Below are positions 1 through 5,629 of a stretch of DNA of 33,228 bases, piece after piece. The first letter of the stretch is position 1, and each line of letters starts with the position of its first letter. The translations under genes and the position numbers were made by a program. The stretch comes from Candidatus Harrysmithiimonas galli (lineage in GTDB: Bacteria; Bacillota; Bacilli; CAJFEE01). Location: positions 1 through 33,228 of the forward strand of contig CAJFEE010000004.1 of the NCBI GenBank assembly GCA_904373265.1, in the 5' to 3' direction. The notes beneath the pieces were generated by a model. The model saw only the letters and a program-made list of their open reading frames with translations, did no database searches and was not told where the DNA came from.

Positions 1-51
1 GTAAAAGCATTTATTGAAAATACAAATACAAAGCACCTGCAAATAGCGTAA
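1..51 (+). pseudogene. 3' end of an open frame entering from the left edge
   Basis: The first 17 codons are open in frame 1 and end in TAA at 49-51, with the last residues KHLQIA. The same codons recur at 4401-4451 with a single base change. They are either the tail of a gene upstream of the window (perhaps a tail-assembly gene, since a tape measure gene follows) or a fragment carried within the repeated toxin-antitoxin cassette. Too little is visible to name it. Confidence 0.35.
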
Positions 52-80
52 CATACGCATACAAAAATGATAAAATGCAT

Positions 81-109
81 ATACTTTTGTTGAGCACATG
101 TGTTATAAT
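81..109 (+). promoter_or_regulatory. Promoter of antitoxin RNA, cassette A
   Basis: There is a consensus -10 TATAAT at 104-109 with an extended TG at 101-102, giving TGTTATAAT. A weak -35 (ATACTT, 81-86) sits 17 bp upstream. Transcription should start near 116, exactly where the similarity to copy B ends. Confidence 0.65.
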
Positions 110-115
110 GTGCTT

Positions 116-186
116 AGAAAGACAAGGTGTTAAGAAAAATTATAACGCAACAAAAAAACAGGAGCCGTGAACTCCTGTTTTTTTGT
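116..186 (+). ncRNA. Candidate antisense antitoxin RNA A (Fst/par RNAII-like)
   Basis: A ~70-nt transcript is bounded by the extended -10 promoter and by the hairpin at 152-186. It has no ribosome binding site with a start codon. Its 131-151 segment is TAAGAAAAATT followed directly by ATAACGCAAC. The same two blocks, separated by CTAAC, occur at 288-313 across the toxin start codon. Because the toxin is read on the other strand, this direct repeat makes the RNA complementary to the toxin translation start. The terminator is shared by both converging transcripts. Both are hallmarks of the pAD1 par (fst) family. Expression is inferred. Confidence 0.65.
152..186. terminator. Bidirectional terminator shared by toxin and antitoxin RNAs, cassette A
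   Basis: The stem ACAGGAG/CTCCTGT is flanked by an A-run on the left and a T-run on the right, so it can end transcription on both strands. The corresponding hairpin of copy B has a different stem but a similar loop. Confidence 0.85.
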
Positions 187-209
187 TTATTTTTGGCTAA
201 TCTGTTGCC

Positions 210-305
210 CTAATTTTTTCTATCGTCCAGCCATTTGCAGATACGATTTACAATCACACCTGCCACGATAGAAACAACCAAAGGTATTAAGAAAAATTCT
301 AACAT
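210..305 (-). CDS. Fst-family type I toxin, 31 aa (cassette A)
   Basis: The minus strand reads a 31-residue peptide: a hydrophobic N-terminal helix (FFLIPLVVSIVAGVIVNR) followed by RICKWLDDRKN. One membrane-spanning segment ending in a charged tail with a KWLD motif is typical of Fst/Ldr-type toxins, which insert in the membrane when not repressed. The start is ATG at 305, preceded by AAGGAGG. A short hairpin, TTCCTG/CAGGAA, lies directly before and partly over that ribosome site, like the 5' stem-loop that restrains translation of fst mRNA. The gene is too short for routine ORF calling. Family assignment is from architecture and motif; toxicity is not shown. Confidence 0.75.
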   Translation of the reverse strand: MLEFFLIPLVVSIVAGVIVNRICKWLDDRKN

Positions 306-352
306 AACGCAACCCTCCTTCCTGTTGCAGGAATGGAGTAGGCAACGAAAAT

Positions 353-361
353 ATTATATCA
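353..361 (-). promoter_or_regulatory. Toxin mRNA promoter, cassette A
   Basis: On the minus strand this is the extended -10 TGATATAAT. A candidate -35 (TAGCAA) lies about 16 bp upstream. The start would be near 346, giving a ~40-nt leader. The same element is at 4743-4751. Confidence 0.65.
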
Positions 362-370
362 CTTTTTTAA

Positions 371-395
371 AGTCTTGCTAGGGCAAGGCTTTTTA
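371..395 (+). terminator. Terminator between cassette A and the tape measure gene
   Basis: AGTCTTGC pairs with GCAAGGCT (one G-U), loop of 4, followed by TTTTT. It sits only 30 bp before the tape measure start, so read-through from upstream tail genes should be weakened. The equivalent in copy B is at 4761-4785. Confidence 0.7.
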
Positions 396-425
396 CTTTT
401 GCTCAAAAAGAAAGAAGGTGAGTAA

Positions 426-3086
426 GTGAATAAAAATATCAAAGGAATTACCATCGTCCTTGACGGTGATACAACGAAGTTATCAAAGGCAATGCAGTCG
501 GTTGTGTCAGAGTCTGTGAAACTGCACAAAGAACTGAAAGAAGTCGAACGGGCTTTGAAGTTTGACCCTGGGAACACAGAATTGCTTTCTCAAAAGCAAG
601 AAATTTTAACAAAAAACATCGAATTAACAACACAGCGACTAAAGAAGTTGAATGATGTGCAAGCACAAGTAGAAGCACAATTCAAGCGCGGGGACATAAG
701 TGCAGAGCAGTATAGAGGATTCAGGCGTGAGGTTGTTTTAACTGAATCGTCGCTAAAAGATTTGAAAAGAAAGCTGGCGGATATTGACGGTGGAAGTAGT
801 TTAGATAAGCTTAAACAGCAGTTTTCTTCTATCGAAAAATCAGCAGATGATGCTAAAAAAAGTGTAACGGAACTTGGCGGCGAACTGAAAGATTTAGCGG
901 TCGGTGCCGTAGCTGGTGCTGGGGTTGCTGGGGTTGTGCAATCTGCATTGGATTTATCTGAACTTGATACGAAAATTGATATTTCGTTTGATATAAACGA
1001 TGATTCAAAAAAAGTTGTAAAAGAATCACTAAGAGAAATCGAAGCTTATGGTGTGCAAGGAGAAGAAGCACTCGAAGGGCTGCGTAGACAGTGGGCGTTG
1101 AATAAAGACGCAAGCGACGAAGCGAACGCAAGTATTGCGAAAGGTGCTGCGGCAATAACGAAAGCATTTGATGGAATCGACTTCAAAGAGTTGATTCAGG
1201 AAACAAACGAAATTGGCAGCGCGATTGGCGTTTCTAATGAGGAAGCTTTAGCTTTAACAAATACATTGTTAAAAGCTGGTTTCCCTCCGGATCAGCTTGA
1301 CACGATTTCGGAATACGGGCAGCAGATGCGAGACGCAGGCTTTTCTGCAAAGGAAATTCAATCAATTTTTGAAGCAGGAATAGATACGAAAACGTGGAAC
1401 ATAGACAATTTAAACGATGGTGTAAAAGAAGCAAGGATTCGCATGGCTGAGATGAGCCAGGGGTTATCGAAAGCAATGGAAGAAAATTTATTGCCTTCTG
1501 TTGGTATGGCATCAGAAAAATTTATCGAGTGGGGTCAAGCTGTGGCAGAAGGCGGTGAACAAGGCTCAAAAGCTATGTCGGAAATGGTAACTTGGCTTGA
1601 TGGCATTGAAGACAAAGCACTTAAAAACGCCATAGCGGTAGAGATTTTCGGTACCAAGTGGGAAGACCAGGGACAAAATTTAATTTCTGTTTTCAAAAGT
1701 GTAGGAGATGCCACGGATAAATCAAAAAGTAATATCGATGGGTTAGCAGATACAGTAAACAAAATAGACGAAACTCCCGCTGTTCAATTCAGGCAAGCCA
1801 TTTCAGATTTAAAAACTGCACTTGAACCAGTTTTAGCAGTTTTGGCGAAAATAATTGGTATAATTGCTTCCTGGGTTTCTGAAAATTCTAAGCTGGCCAG
1901 CATTATAATTACAATAGCTGCTATAGGTGCGGCTATAACACCTCTTACAGTCGGTTTTAAAGCTTTATTAGGTCCCATATTAGCAATAACAAAAGGGATT
2001 GGAAAATTTGGAAATGCTGTAAAGTCTATGAGTATTAATGCAGGCAATAATATAAAAAACTTAAGTAATTCTTTTTCTAATGTTAGTAATAAAGTAAAAA
2101 ATGCAGGGGCATCTGTAAAAGGATTGGATGGAGATTTCAAAAAATTAAATACTACACTGAAAAATGTAAAAACTTCTTCTTCTGGTGCGAACCAATCGAT
2201 AAATACGTTAAATAATAATACAAGTAGATTGAGCACCAGCAAAAATAAACTGAACACAACAATGAAGAATACAAATCAAACGCTTGGCAGTTTATCTTCT
2301 AACTTTACAAAAGCCGGAAATTCCGCAAGCAACGCAAGTACAAAAGCCGGGAAGGTTTCTGGAATATTTGGTAAGATGTCTCCATTATTGGGAAAAGTAG
2401 GGAAATTATTGCCAACAATCGCAAGAGGTTTCTTAGGATTTACAAATCCTGTTGGCATTGCGGTAAATGCGATTTCATTTCTAATAGATAAGTTCGATTT
2501 ATTTAAAAAGATCGACCTCAAAAAAATTGGAAAATGGATAATAGATGGATTCTTAAAAGTGTTAAAAAGTAGATGGAATAATGTGGTAAGCTGGATAAAA
2601 AACAAGGCTAAGGAAGTAGGAGATTGGTTTAAGAAAATACTAGGAATTCGCTCACCTTCAAGGGTTTTTATGAAATTCGGGCAATATACGATGGAAGGTT
2701 ACAAGATAGGTCTTGATAAAATGAGCAGTACGGTTAATAAAGATGTTGCAAATGCAGCCTATTCTGTTACGCAAAGCTTTAAAAACGCTTTGGGGAAATC
2801 CAGGTTAAAAGATGCAATCCCGAGATTGAGCGTTGATACCATTCAGAAAACAACAGTTGAATACAGAAACGGTATGCAGAATAATACCCAACAAAGCACC
2901 TATACAAATGGCTTGTTAGAATCTTTATTAGATAAAATGTCTAAAATCAACGGTGGAGATGGTAACCATACAGCTACAATCAACTTATATCTCGATGGAG
3001 ATATGATAGGTAAGGCAAACGTAGATTATATTAACCGAAGAAGTAAAATCGAGGGTAGAAGCATACTTAAAAACTTGACGTTTTAA
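426..3086 (+). CDS. Phage tail tape measure protein
   Basis: 886 aa. In siphophages this protein sets tail length and helps DNA pass the host membrane. The N-terminal ~120 residues are charged and predicted coiled coil. Near residue 150 there is an alanine/glycine-rich hydrophobic stretch. The middle has a long hydrophobic block (VLAKIIGIIASW, then IIITIAAIGAAITPL), followed by an Asn/Ser/Thr-rich linker. The C-terminus carries WFKKILGIRSPSRVF, a segment common at the end of Siphoviridae tape measures. The start is GTG at 426 after AGAAGGTGA. The length is plausible for a complete gene, but distal tail, tail-tip and lysis genes do not follow, and a terminator precedes it. This looks like an isolated survivor of a tail module. 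Confidence 0.9.
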   Translation: MNKNIKGITIVLDGDTTKLSKAMQSVVSESVKLHKELKEVERALKFDPGNTELLSQKQEILTKNIELTTQRLKKLNDVQAQVEAQFKRGDISAEQYRGFRREVVLTESSLKDLKRKLADIDGGSSLDKLKQQFSSIEKSADDAKKSVTELGGELKDLAVGAVAGAGVAGVVQSALDLSELDTKIDISFDINDDSKKVVKESLREIEAYGVQGEEALEGLRRQWALNKDASDEANASIAKGAAAITKAFDGIDFKELIQETNEIGSAIGVSNEEALALTNTLLKAGFPPDQLDTISEYGQQMRDAGFSAKEIQSIFEAGIDTKTWNIDNLNDGVKEARIRMAEMSQGLSKAMEENLLPSVGMASEKFIEWGQAVAEGGEQGSKAMSEMVTWLDGIEDKALKNAIAVEIFGTKWEDQGQNLISVFKSVGDATDKSKSNIDGLADTVNKIDETPAVQFRQAISDLKTALEPVLAVLAKIIGIIASWVSENSKLASIIITIAAIGAAITPLTVGFKALLGPILAITKGIGKFGNAVKSMSINAGNNIKNLSNSFSNVSNKVKNAGASVKGLDGDFKKLNTTLKNVKTSSSGANQSINTLNNNTSRLSTSKNKLNTTMKNTNQTLGSLSSNFTKAGNSASNASTKAGKVSGIFGKMSPLLGKVGKLLPTIARGFLGFTNPVGIAVNAISFLIDKFDLFKKIDLKKIGKWIIDGFLKVLKSRWNNVVSWIKNKAKEVGDWFKKILGIRSPSRVFMKFGQYTMEGYKIGLDKMSSTVNKDVANAAYSVTQSFKNALGKSRLKDAIPRLSVDTIQKTTVEYRNGMQNNTQQSTYTNGLLESLLDKMSKINGGDGNHTATINLYLDGDMIGKANVDYINRRSKIEGRSILKNLTF

Positions 3087-3106
3087 AAGAAATAATGGAT
3101 AAATAA

Positions 3107-3136
3107 AAGTTCTGCCTATTTGGTAGAGCTTTTTTG
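3107..3136 (+). terminator. Terminator after the tape measure gene
   Basis: AAGTTCTGCC pairs with GGTAGAGCTT (two G-U pairs), followed by a T-run. Confidence 0.75.
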
Positions 3137-3272
3137 TTGCTTAGAAAAATCAACAGATAGAATTGATAATTATTTTTGTCTAGAAAAATTAGTTAATAGG
3201 TTACTTCAATAAATATAAGTATTTTAATAGTAAAAATTATATAAAAAAATAATGAAAAATCTGTTCTTTTTA

Positions 3273-3281
3273 TGGTATCTT
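3273..3281 (+). promoter_or_regulatory. Candidate promoter of the zinc-ribbon/lipoprotein pair
   Basis: Extended -10 TGGTATCTT with no good -35. It lies 27 bp before the start codon, just upstream of the strong GGGAGGAGG ribosome site. This suggests that the lysogen-expressed pair has its own transcription unit. Confidence 0.4.
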
Positions 3282-3307
3282 ATACCTAGAGGGAGGAGGG
3301 ATTTTGT

Positions 3308-3778
3308 ATGAACTGCCCGAAATGTAAGGTAGAATTAAAAGATATGAAATGTCCAAAATGTGGCGTGAAGTATAAAGTTAAGGGAGCGAATTCTAGTACT
3401 AATTCTGATGGTGGCAAATCATCTAGTCGTGTAAAGACTAAAAAGAAAAAATCTATATGGTTACTAATTTCGGCTATTTTAGGTTCGTTATATTTTATTT
3501 ATGGAATAACCTATTTTAGTAATTTGATACGTGATTCTGGTGATGGTTTTGAAATGCTTGGGAGTGCCATGGCACTTGACATGGTAATGCCACATTTTCT
3601 AATGGTGTTTCTTGGAGCACTTTTCAATTGGCTTAGTTGGGCTATGTCGAATAAGGCTTTAGCTTTAACTGGAGCGATCATGTATTGCGTTTATATCGCA
3701 ATGTTTCCTATGTATACAATGTATGTTATTGCGCATGTTATATTATCGTTTATAGGGTTCGTAAGAATGAAAAAATAA
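3308..3778 (+). CDS. Zinc-ribbon membrane protein of unknown function
   Basis: 156 aa. The first 20 residues form a double-knuckle zinc ribbon (CPKC ... CPKCG). A Ser/Lys-rich linker follows, then about four hydrophobic helices starting near residue 49 (IWLLISAILGSLYFIYGITY) and continuing to the C-terminus, which ends in basic RMKK. Such zinc-ribbon plus transmembrane proteins are frequent next to superinfection-exclusion lipoproteins in prophages, and one follows here after 25 bp, so the two probably form an operon. The start is ATG after GGGAGGAGG. No catalytic motif is seen. A membrane role in host or phage exclusion is inference. Confidence 0.75.
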   Translation: MNCPKCKVELKDMKCPKCGVKYKVKGANSSTNSDGGKSSSRVKTKKKKSIWLLISAILGSLYFIYGITYFSNLIRDSGDGFEMLGSAMALDMVMPHFLMVFLGALFNWLSWAMSNKALALTGAIMYCVYIAMFPMYTMYVIAHVILSFIGFVRMKK

Positions 3779-3803
3779 ATTAAGTAATTATGGAGGTTCA
3801 GAG

Positions 3804-4226
3804 ATGAAAAAGATTTTATTTTTATTGGTAACAGGAGTACTATTTTTAACGGCATGTACTGATGAAGTAGTGGAGCAACACCCTAATCAACAAGAAGAAC
3901 AACAAATAAAAGAAGATGAGCAAAATCCAAGTAATATGACAAAAGGATAAGAAAATGCGCTTGCTTCTGCCAAAAATTATCTAGAATTTAGTCCGTTTTC
4001 ATACGATGGTTTAATAAAACAGTTAGAGTTTGAACAGTATTCTCATGAAGATGCGGTTTTTGCTGCTGATAATTGTGGTGCAGATTGGAACGAACAAGCC
4101 GTAAAAGCTGCACAAAATTATTTAGATACCATGTCTTTTTCTCGAGACGCTTTAATCGACCAATTAAAGTTTGAAGGATTTACAGATCAACAAGCTACAT
4201 ATGGGGTTGACAAAGTAGGACTTTAA
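3804..4226 (+). pseudogene. Ltp-type superinfection-exclusion lipoprotein, broken by an in-frame TAA
   Basis: The frame starts with a lipoprotein signal peptide (MKKILFLLVTGVLFLTAC, lipobox LTAC) and a Glu/Gln-rich linker. It meets TAA at 3948-3950, then continues open in the same frame to TAA at 4224-4226. The downstream part holds two copies of the helical repeat of host cell surface-exposed lipoproteins: AKNYLEFSPFSYDGLIKQL and AQNYLDTMSFSRDALIDQL. Ltp of phage TP-J34 is a secreted lipoprotein that blocks incoming phage DNA and acts on the tape measure protein of its target. A single base change (for example CAA or GAA to TAA) explains the break, since nothing else is damaged. As it stands only the 48-residue lipid-anchored linker would be made. 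Upstream ribosome site is TGGAGG. Confidence 0.85.
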
Positions 4227-4246
4227 GAAAATATTATATTAGGTTT

Positions 4247-4271
4247 AAGCACTCAATAAAGGGTGCTTTTT
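4247..4271 (+). terminator. Terminator after the lipoprotein pseudogene
   Basis: AAGCACTC pairs with GGGTGCTT, followed by TTTT. Confidence 0.8.
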
Positions 4272-4279
4272 CTATTTAC

Positions 4280-4324
4280 AAAAAAAGCAATAACTTGCTA
4301 GACTAGAAATCTAGGGTTACTGCT
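4280..4324 (-). terminator. Minus-strand terminator with no visible gene upstream
   Basis: On the minus strand AGCAGTAAC pairs with GTTATTGCT around an inner CTAGA/TCTAG-like stem and is followed by seven T. No convincing minus-strand gene lies upstream of it before cassette B. It may be left from another small toxin or phage RNA. Confidence 0.6.
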
Positions 4325-4349
4325 TTGGCGGTTAGTCACTCTCTTTAAT

Positions 4350-4451
4350 ATGGAAAATCTTGTAAGTGGTTTGGTTGATTGTGGTTGGGATTATGACAAG
4401 GTAAAAACATTTATTGAAAATACAAATACAAAGCACCTGCAAATAGCGTAA
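4350..4451 (+). pseudogene. 33-codon open fragment whose 3' end repeats the window start
   Basis: The open frame runs from ATG 4350 (no ribosome site; the frame is open back to 4302) to TAA 4449-4451. Its last 16 codons match positions 1-48 with one substitution. It is best read as a gene end carried along when the toxin-antitoxin cassette was duplicated. The product, if any, is unknown. Confidence 0.35.
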
Positions 4452-4516
4452 CATACGCATACAAAAATGATAAAATGCGTATACTTTTGTTGAGCACATG
4501 TGTTATAATGTGCTTA
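4401..4516 (+). repeat. Left flank of toxin-antitoxin cassette, copy B
   Basis: Direct repeat of 1-116, 114/116 identical, same orientation. It includes a perfect ATACGCAT/ATGCGTAT inverted pair and the antitoxin promoter. Confidence 0.95.
4481..4509 (+). promoter_or_regulatory. Promoter of antitoxin RNA, cassette B
   Basis: Same extended -10 (TGTTATAAT, TATAAT at 4504-4509) as in cassette A, within the conserved flank. Confidence 0.65.
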
Positions 4517-4576
4517 AGTCAAAAAGTTCAAAGTAATACACAAAAAAACCGAGAGCCGCTAACTCTCGGTTTTTGC
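4516..4576 (+). ncRNA. Candidate antisense antitoxin RNA B
   Basis: A ~60-nt transcript runs from the conserved promoter to the hairpin at 4542-4576. Its 4524-4540 block, AAGTTCAAAGTAATACA, recurs at 4687-4703 as AAGTTCAAAGCAATACA, which spans the start codon of the toxin read on the other strand. The one mismatch is compatible with a G-U pair. The layout is the same as cassette A, but this recognition block is unrelated to that of antitoxin A. Confidence 0.65.
4542..4576. terminator. Bidirectional terminator, cassette B
   Basis: ACCGAGAG pairs with CTCTCGGT, with an A-run before and a T-run after. It serves both converging small RNAs. Confidence 0.85.
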
Positions 4577-4598
4577 TGTCTAATATGACAGAATTAGG

Positions 4599-4694
4599 CT
4601 AGTTACCCTTGTTCATCCCGTCTAGCCATTTACATATATAGTAACTTGCTATATATGTCACGACAGGACAAATTAAATCAGTCATTAAGTTCAA
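4599..4694 (-). CDS. Fst-family type I toxin, 31 aa (cassette B)
   Basis: The minus strand encodes a 31-residue peptide of exactly the same length as toxin A: a hydrophobic segment (DLICPVVTYIASYYICKW) and the tail KWLDGMNKGN. Both peptides share ICKWLD near the C-terminus. The chosen start is TTG at 4694, which has GAGGGGAG about 9 nt upstream and lies inside the repeat complementary to antitoxin B. An in-frame ATG at 4685 would give 28 residues but has no ribosome site. An upstream CCCT run can pair with the AGGGG of the ribosome site, suggesting restrained translation. A membrane toxin of type I systems is the inferred role. Confidence 0.7.
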   Translation of the reverse strand: MNLMTDLICPVVTYIASYYICKWLDGMNKGN

Positions 4695-4742
4695 AGCAAT
4701 ACATCTCCCCTCAAAAATTAGTCAGGGATGGGTAACAGACAT

Positions 4743-4751
4743 ATTATATCA
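4743..4751 (-). promoter_or_regulatory. Toxin mRNA promoter, cassette B
   Basis: Minus-strand extended -10 TGATATAAT, identical to cassette A. Confidence 0.65.
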
Positions 4752-4760
4752 CTTTTTTAA

Positions 4761-4785
4761 AGTCTTGCTAGAGCAGGGCTTTTTA
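4761..4785 (+). terminator. Terminator at the right edge of cassette B
   Basis: AGTCTTGC pairs with GCAGGGCT (three G-U/U-G pairs allowed), then TTTT. Weaker than the equivalent at 371-395. Confidence 0.5.
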
Positions 4786-4810
4786 TTTTGGAAAAATTCC
4801 ATGAAATGGA

Positions 4811-4839
4811 TTGGATTTTGCGTACGCATAATGTATACT
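4811..4839 (+). promoter_or_regulatory. Promoter of the 50-aa phage-type gene
   Basis: TTGGAT, 17-bp spacer, TATACT. The spacer contains the palindrome GCGTACGC, a possible repressor site. Confidence 0.55.
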
Positions 4840-4898
4840 AAAGATAGTTAAGGAACATCTTAACAAATAAGGTGGCAAGTGCCAGAAAGGAGAACAAA

Positions 4899-5051
4899 AT
4901 GAACGTGGGAATGACAGATAAGCAGTTTAACGGTTTTGTTAGGTTTGTCTTAGATGCTTTGAAAGAAGCGAAAAGCGAAAACGAAGTAGAGAAGAAAGAC
5001 GAAAAGCTTGATAAAGTGATTGAGAACTTACAAAAAACTTTAGAGGATTAA
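4899..5051 (+). CDS. Small phage-type protein, 50 aa
   Basis: ATG at 4899 follows GAAAGGAG. The N-terminal MTDKQF motif (residues 5-10) and a Lys/Glu-rich helical C-terminus (ENEVEKKDEKLDKVIENLQK) resemble small uncharacterised proteins found in Firmicute prophage tail and lysis regions. It has its own promoter. Its stop overlaps the start of the A-run that ends the candidate minus-strand RNA. Function unknown. Confidence 0.65.
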   Translation: MNVGMTDKQFNGFVRFVLDALKEAKSENEVEKKDEKLDKVIENLQKTLED

Positions 5052-5119
5052 AAAAGCCCTACTTAAATAGCAGAGCTTACAAAAAATATCGGGTGGTACT
5101 TGTCGCCATCCGTTTCCCT
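5050..5119 (-). ncRNA. Candidate small minus-strand RNA antisense to the leader of the RHH gene
   Basis: The minus strand has the same extended -10 as the toxins (TGATATAAT at 5134-5126). About 70 nt downstream there is a terminator: AGCTCTGCT pairs with AGTAGGGCT (two G-U pairs), followed by TTTTTT. The transcript would be antisense to the region upstream of the ribbon-helix-helix gene. It holds a 10-codon frame (ATG at 5109, MATSTTRYFL) without a clear ribosome site. No expression evidence. Confidence 0.35.
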
Positions 5120-5158
5120 TTAAAAATTATATCACAGAATGACAAGGGAAAGGAAGAT

Positions 5159-5347
5159 ATGGACAAAGAAAAGAAAAAAATGGGTAGACCTTTAAAATTT
5201 GGCGAACCTAGAGATACCAGTTTACACTTAAGAATAAGCAAGCAAGAATCAGAGCGTATAAAAAAATGTTCTGAAAATCTAAATTTAAACAGAACAGAAA
5301 CGATTATGCGAGGTATAGAATTACTTGAAAAGAAATTTAAACTGTAA
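5159..5347 (+). CDS. Ribbon-helix-helix (CopG/Arc-like) protein
   Basis: 62 aa from ATG 5159 after AAGGAAG; the longer frame from 5093 has no ribosome site. The sequence is a basic arm (KKKMGRPLKFGEPRD), a beta strand (TSLHLRISKQ), then two helices (ESERIKKCSENLNLN, RTETIMRGIELLEKKF). This is the standard RHH DNA-binding fold, usually a dimeric repressor in plasmids and phages. The upstream TTTCCCTT (5113-5120) and AAGGGAAA (5144-5151) could form a hairpin next to the ribosome site or an operator. Likely a regulator of the mobile segment; target unknown. Confidence 0.75.
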   Translation: MDKEKKKMGRPLKFGEPRDTSLHLRISKQESERIKKCSENLNLNRTETIMRGIELLEKKFKL

Positions 5348-5479
5348 AAAATAATCGCAACTAATCACTTTGGCGAGAAGATAGTTACAGTTATTACACA
5401 CAAGGAATCCTTGCATGAAATATCTTAATTATAGGTAGGTACTTCTTTCAAATTACATTTTTGGGAGGAGTTTTTTTAT

Positions 5480-5629
5480 ATGACAAAACAGGAAATAGCT
5501 CATGAAATTGAGGATTTAAAATGATTTAGAAAAAGATATATCAGACTAGGACAAAACGAAAATCCTTATCTGCAATGAATATTTTGAATATATGGTGAAA
5601 GAAGGAGTCAGGATAATTTTATGTTAACC
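5480..5629 (+). pseudogene. Remnant of a small gene with frameshift and stop
   Basis: A good ribosome site (GGGAGGAG) and ATG at 5480 start a frame that ends after 14 codons at TGA 5522-5524 (MTKQEIAHEIEDLK). Shifting frame at the AAAA run at 5518-5521 lets it continue with NDLEKDISD, one TAG, then about 23 more open codons to TAA near 5629. This looks like a decayed small helical protein. Original function unknown. Confidence 0.4.

Larger units (their letters stand above)
1..116 (+). repeat. Left flank of toxin-antitoxin cassette, copy A
   Basis: This stretch matches 4401-4516 at 114 of 116 positions; the differences are at 7 and 79. It contains the end of an open frame (TAA 49-51), an inverted pair ATACGCAT/ATGCATAT (imperfect here, perfect ATACGCAT/ATGCGTAT in copy B), and the antitoxin RNA promoter. 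Identity stops abruptly where the RNA begins. The repeat may extend left of the window. Confidence 0.95.
351..399 (+). repeat. Right flank of toxin-antitoxin cassette, copy A
   Basis: Matches 4741-4789 at 46 of 49 positions. It holds the toxin promoter (minus strand) and a plus-strand terminator hairpin. Confidence 0.9.
4741..4789 (+). repeat. Right flank of toxin-antitoxin cassette, copy B
   Basis: 46/49 matches to 351-399, same orientation and same position relative to the toxin gene. Confidence 0.9.
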
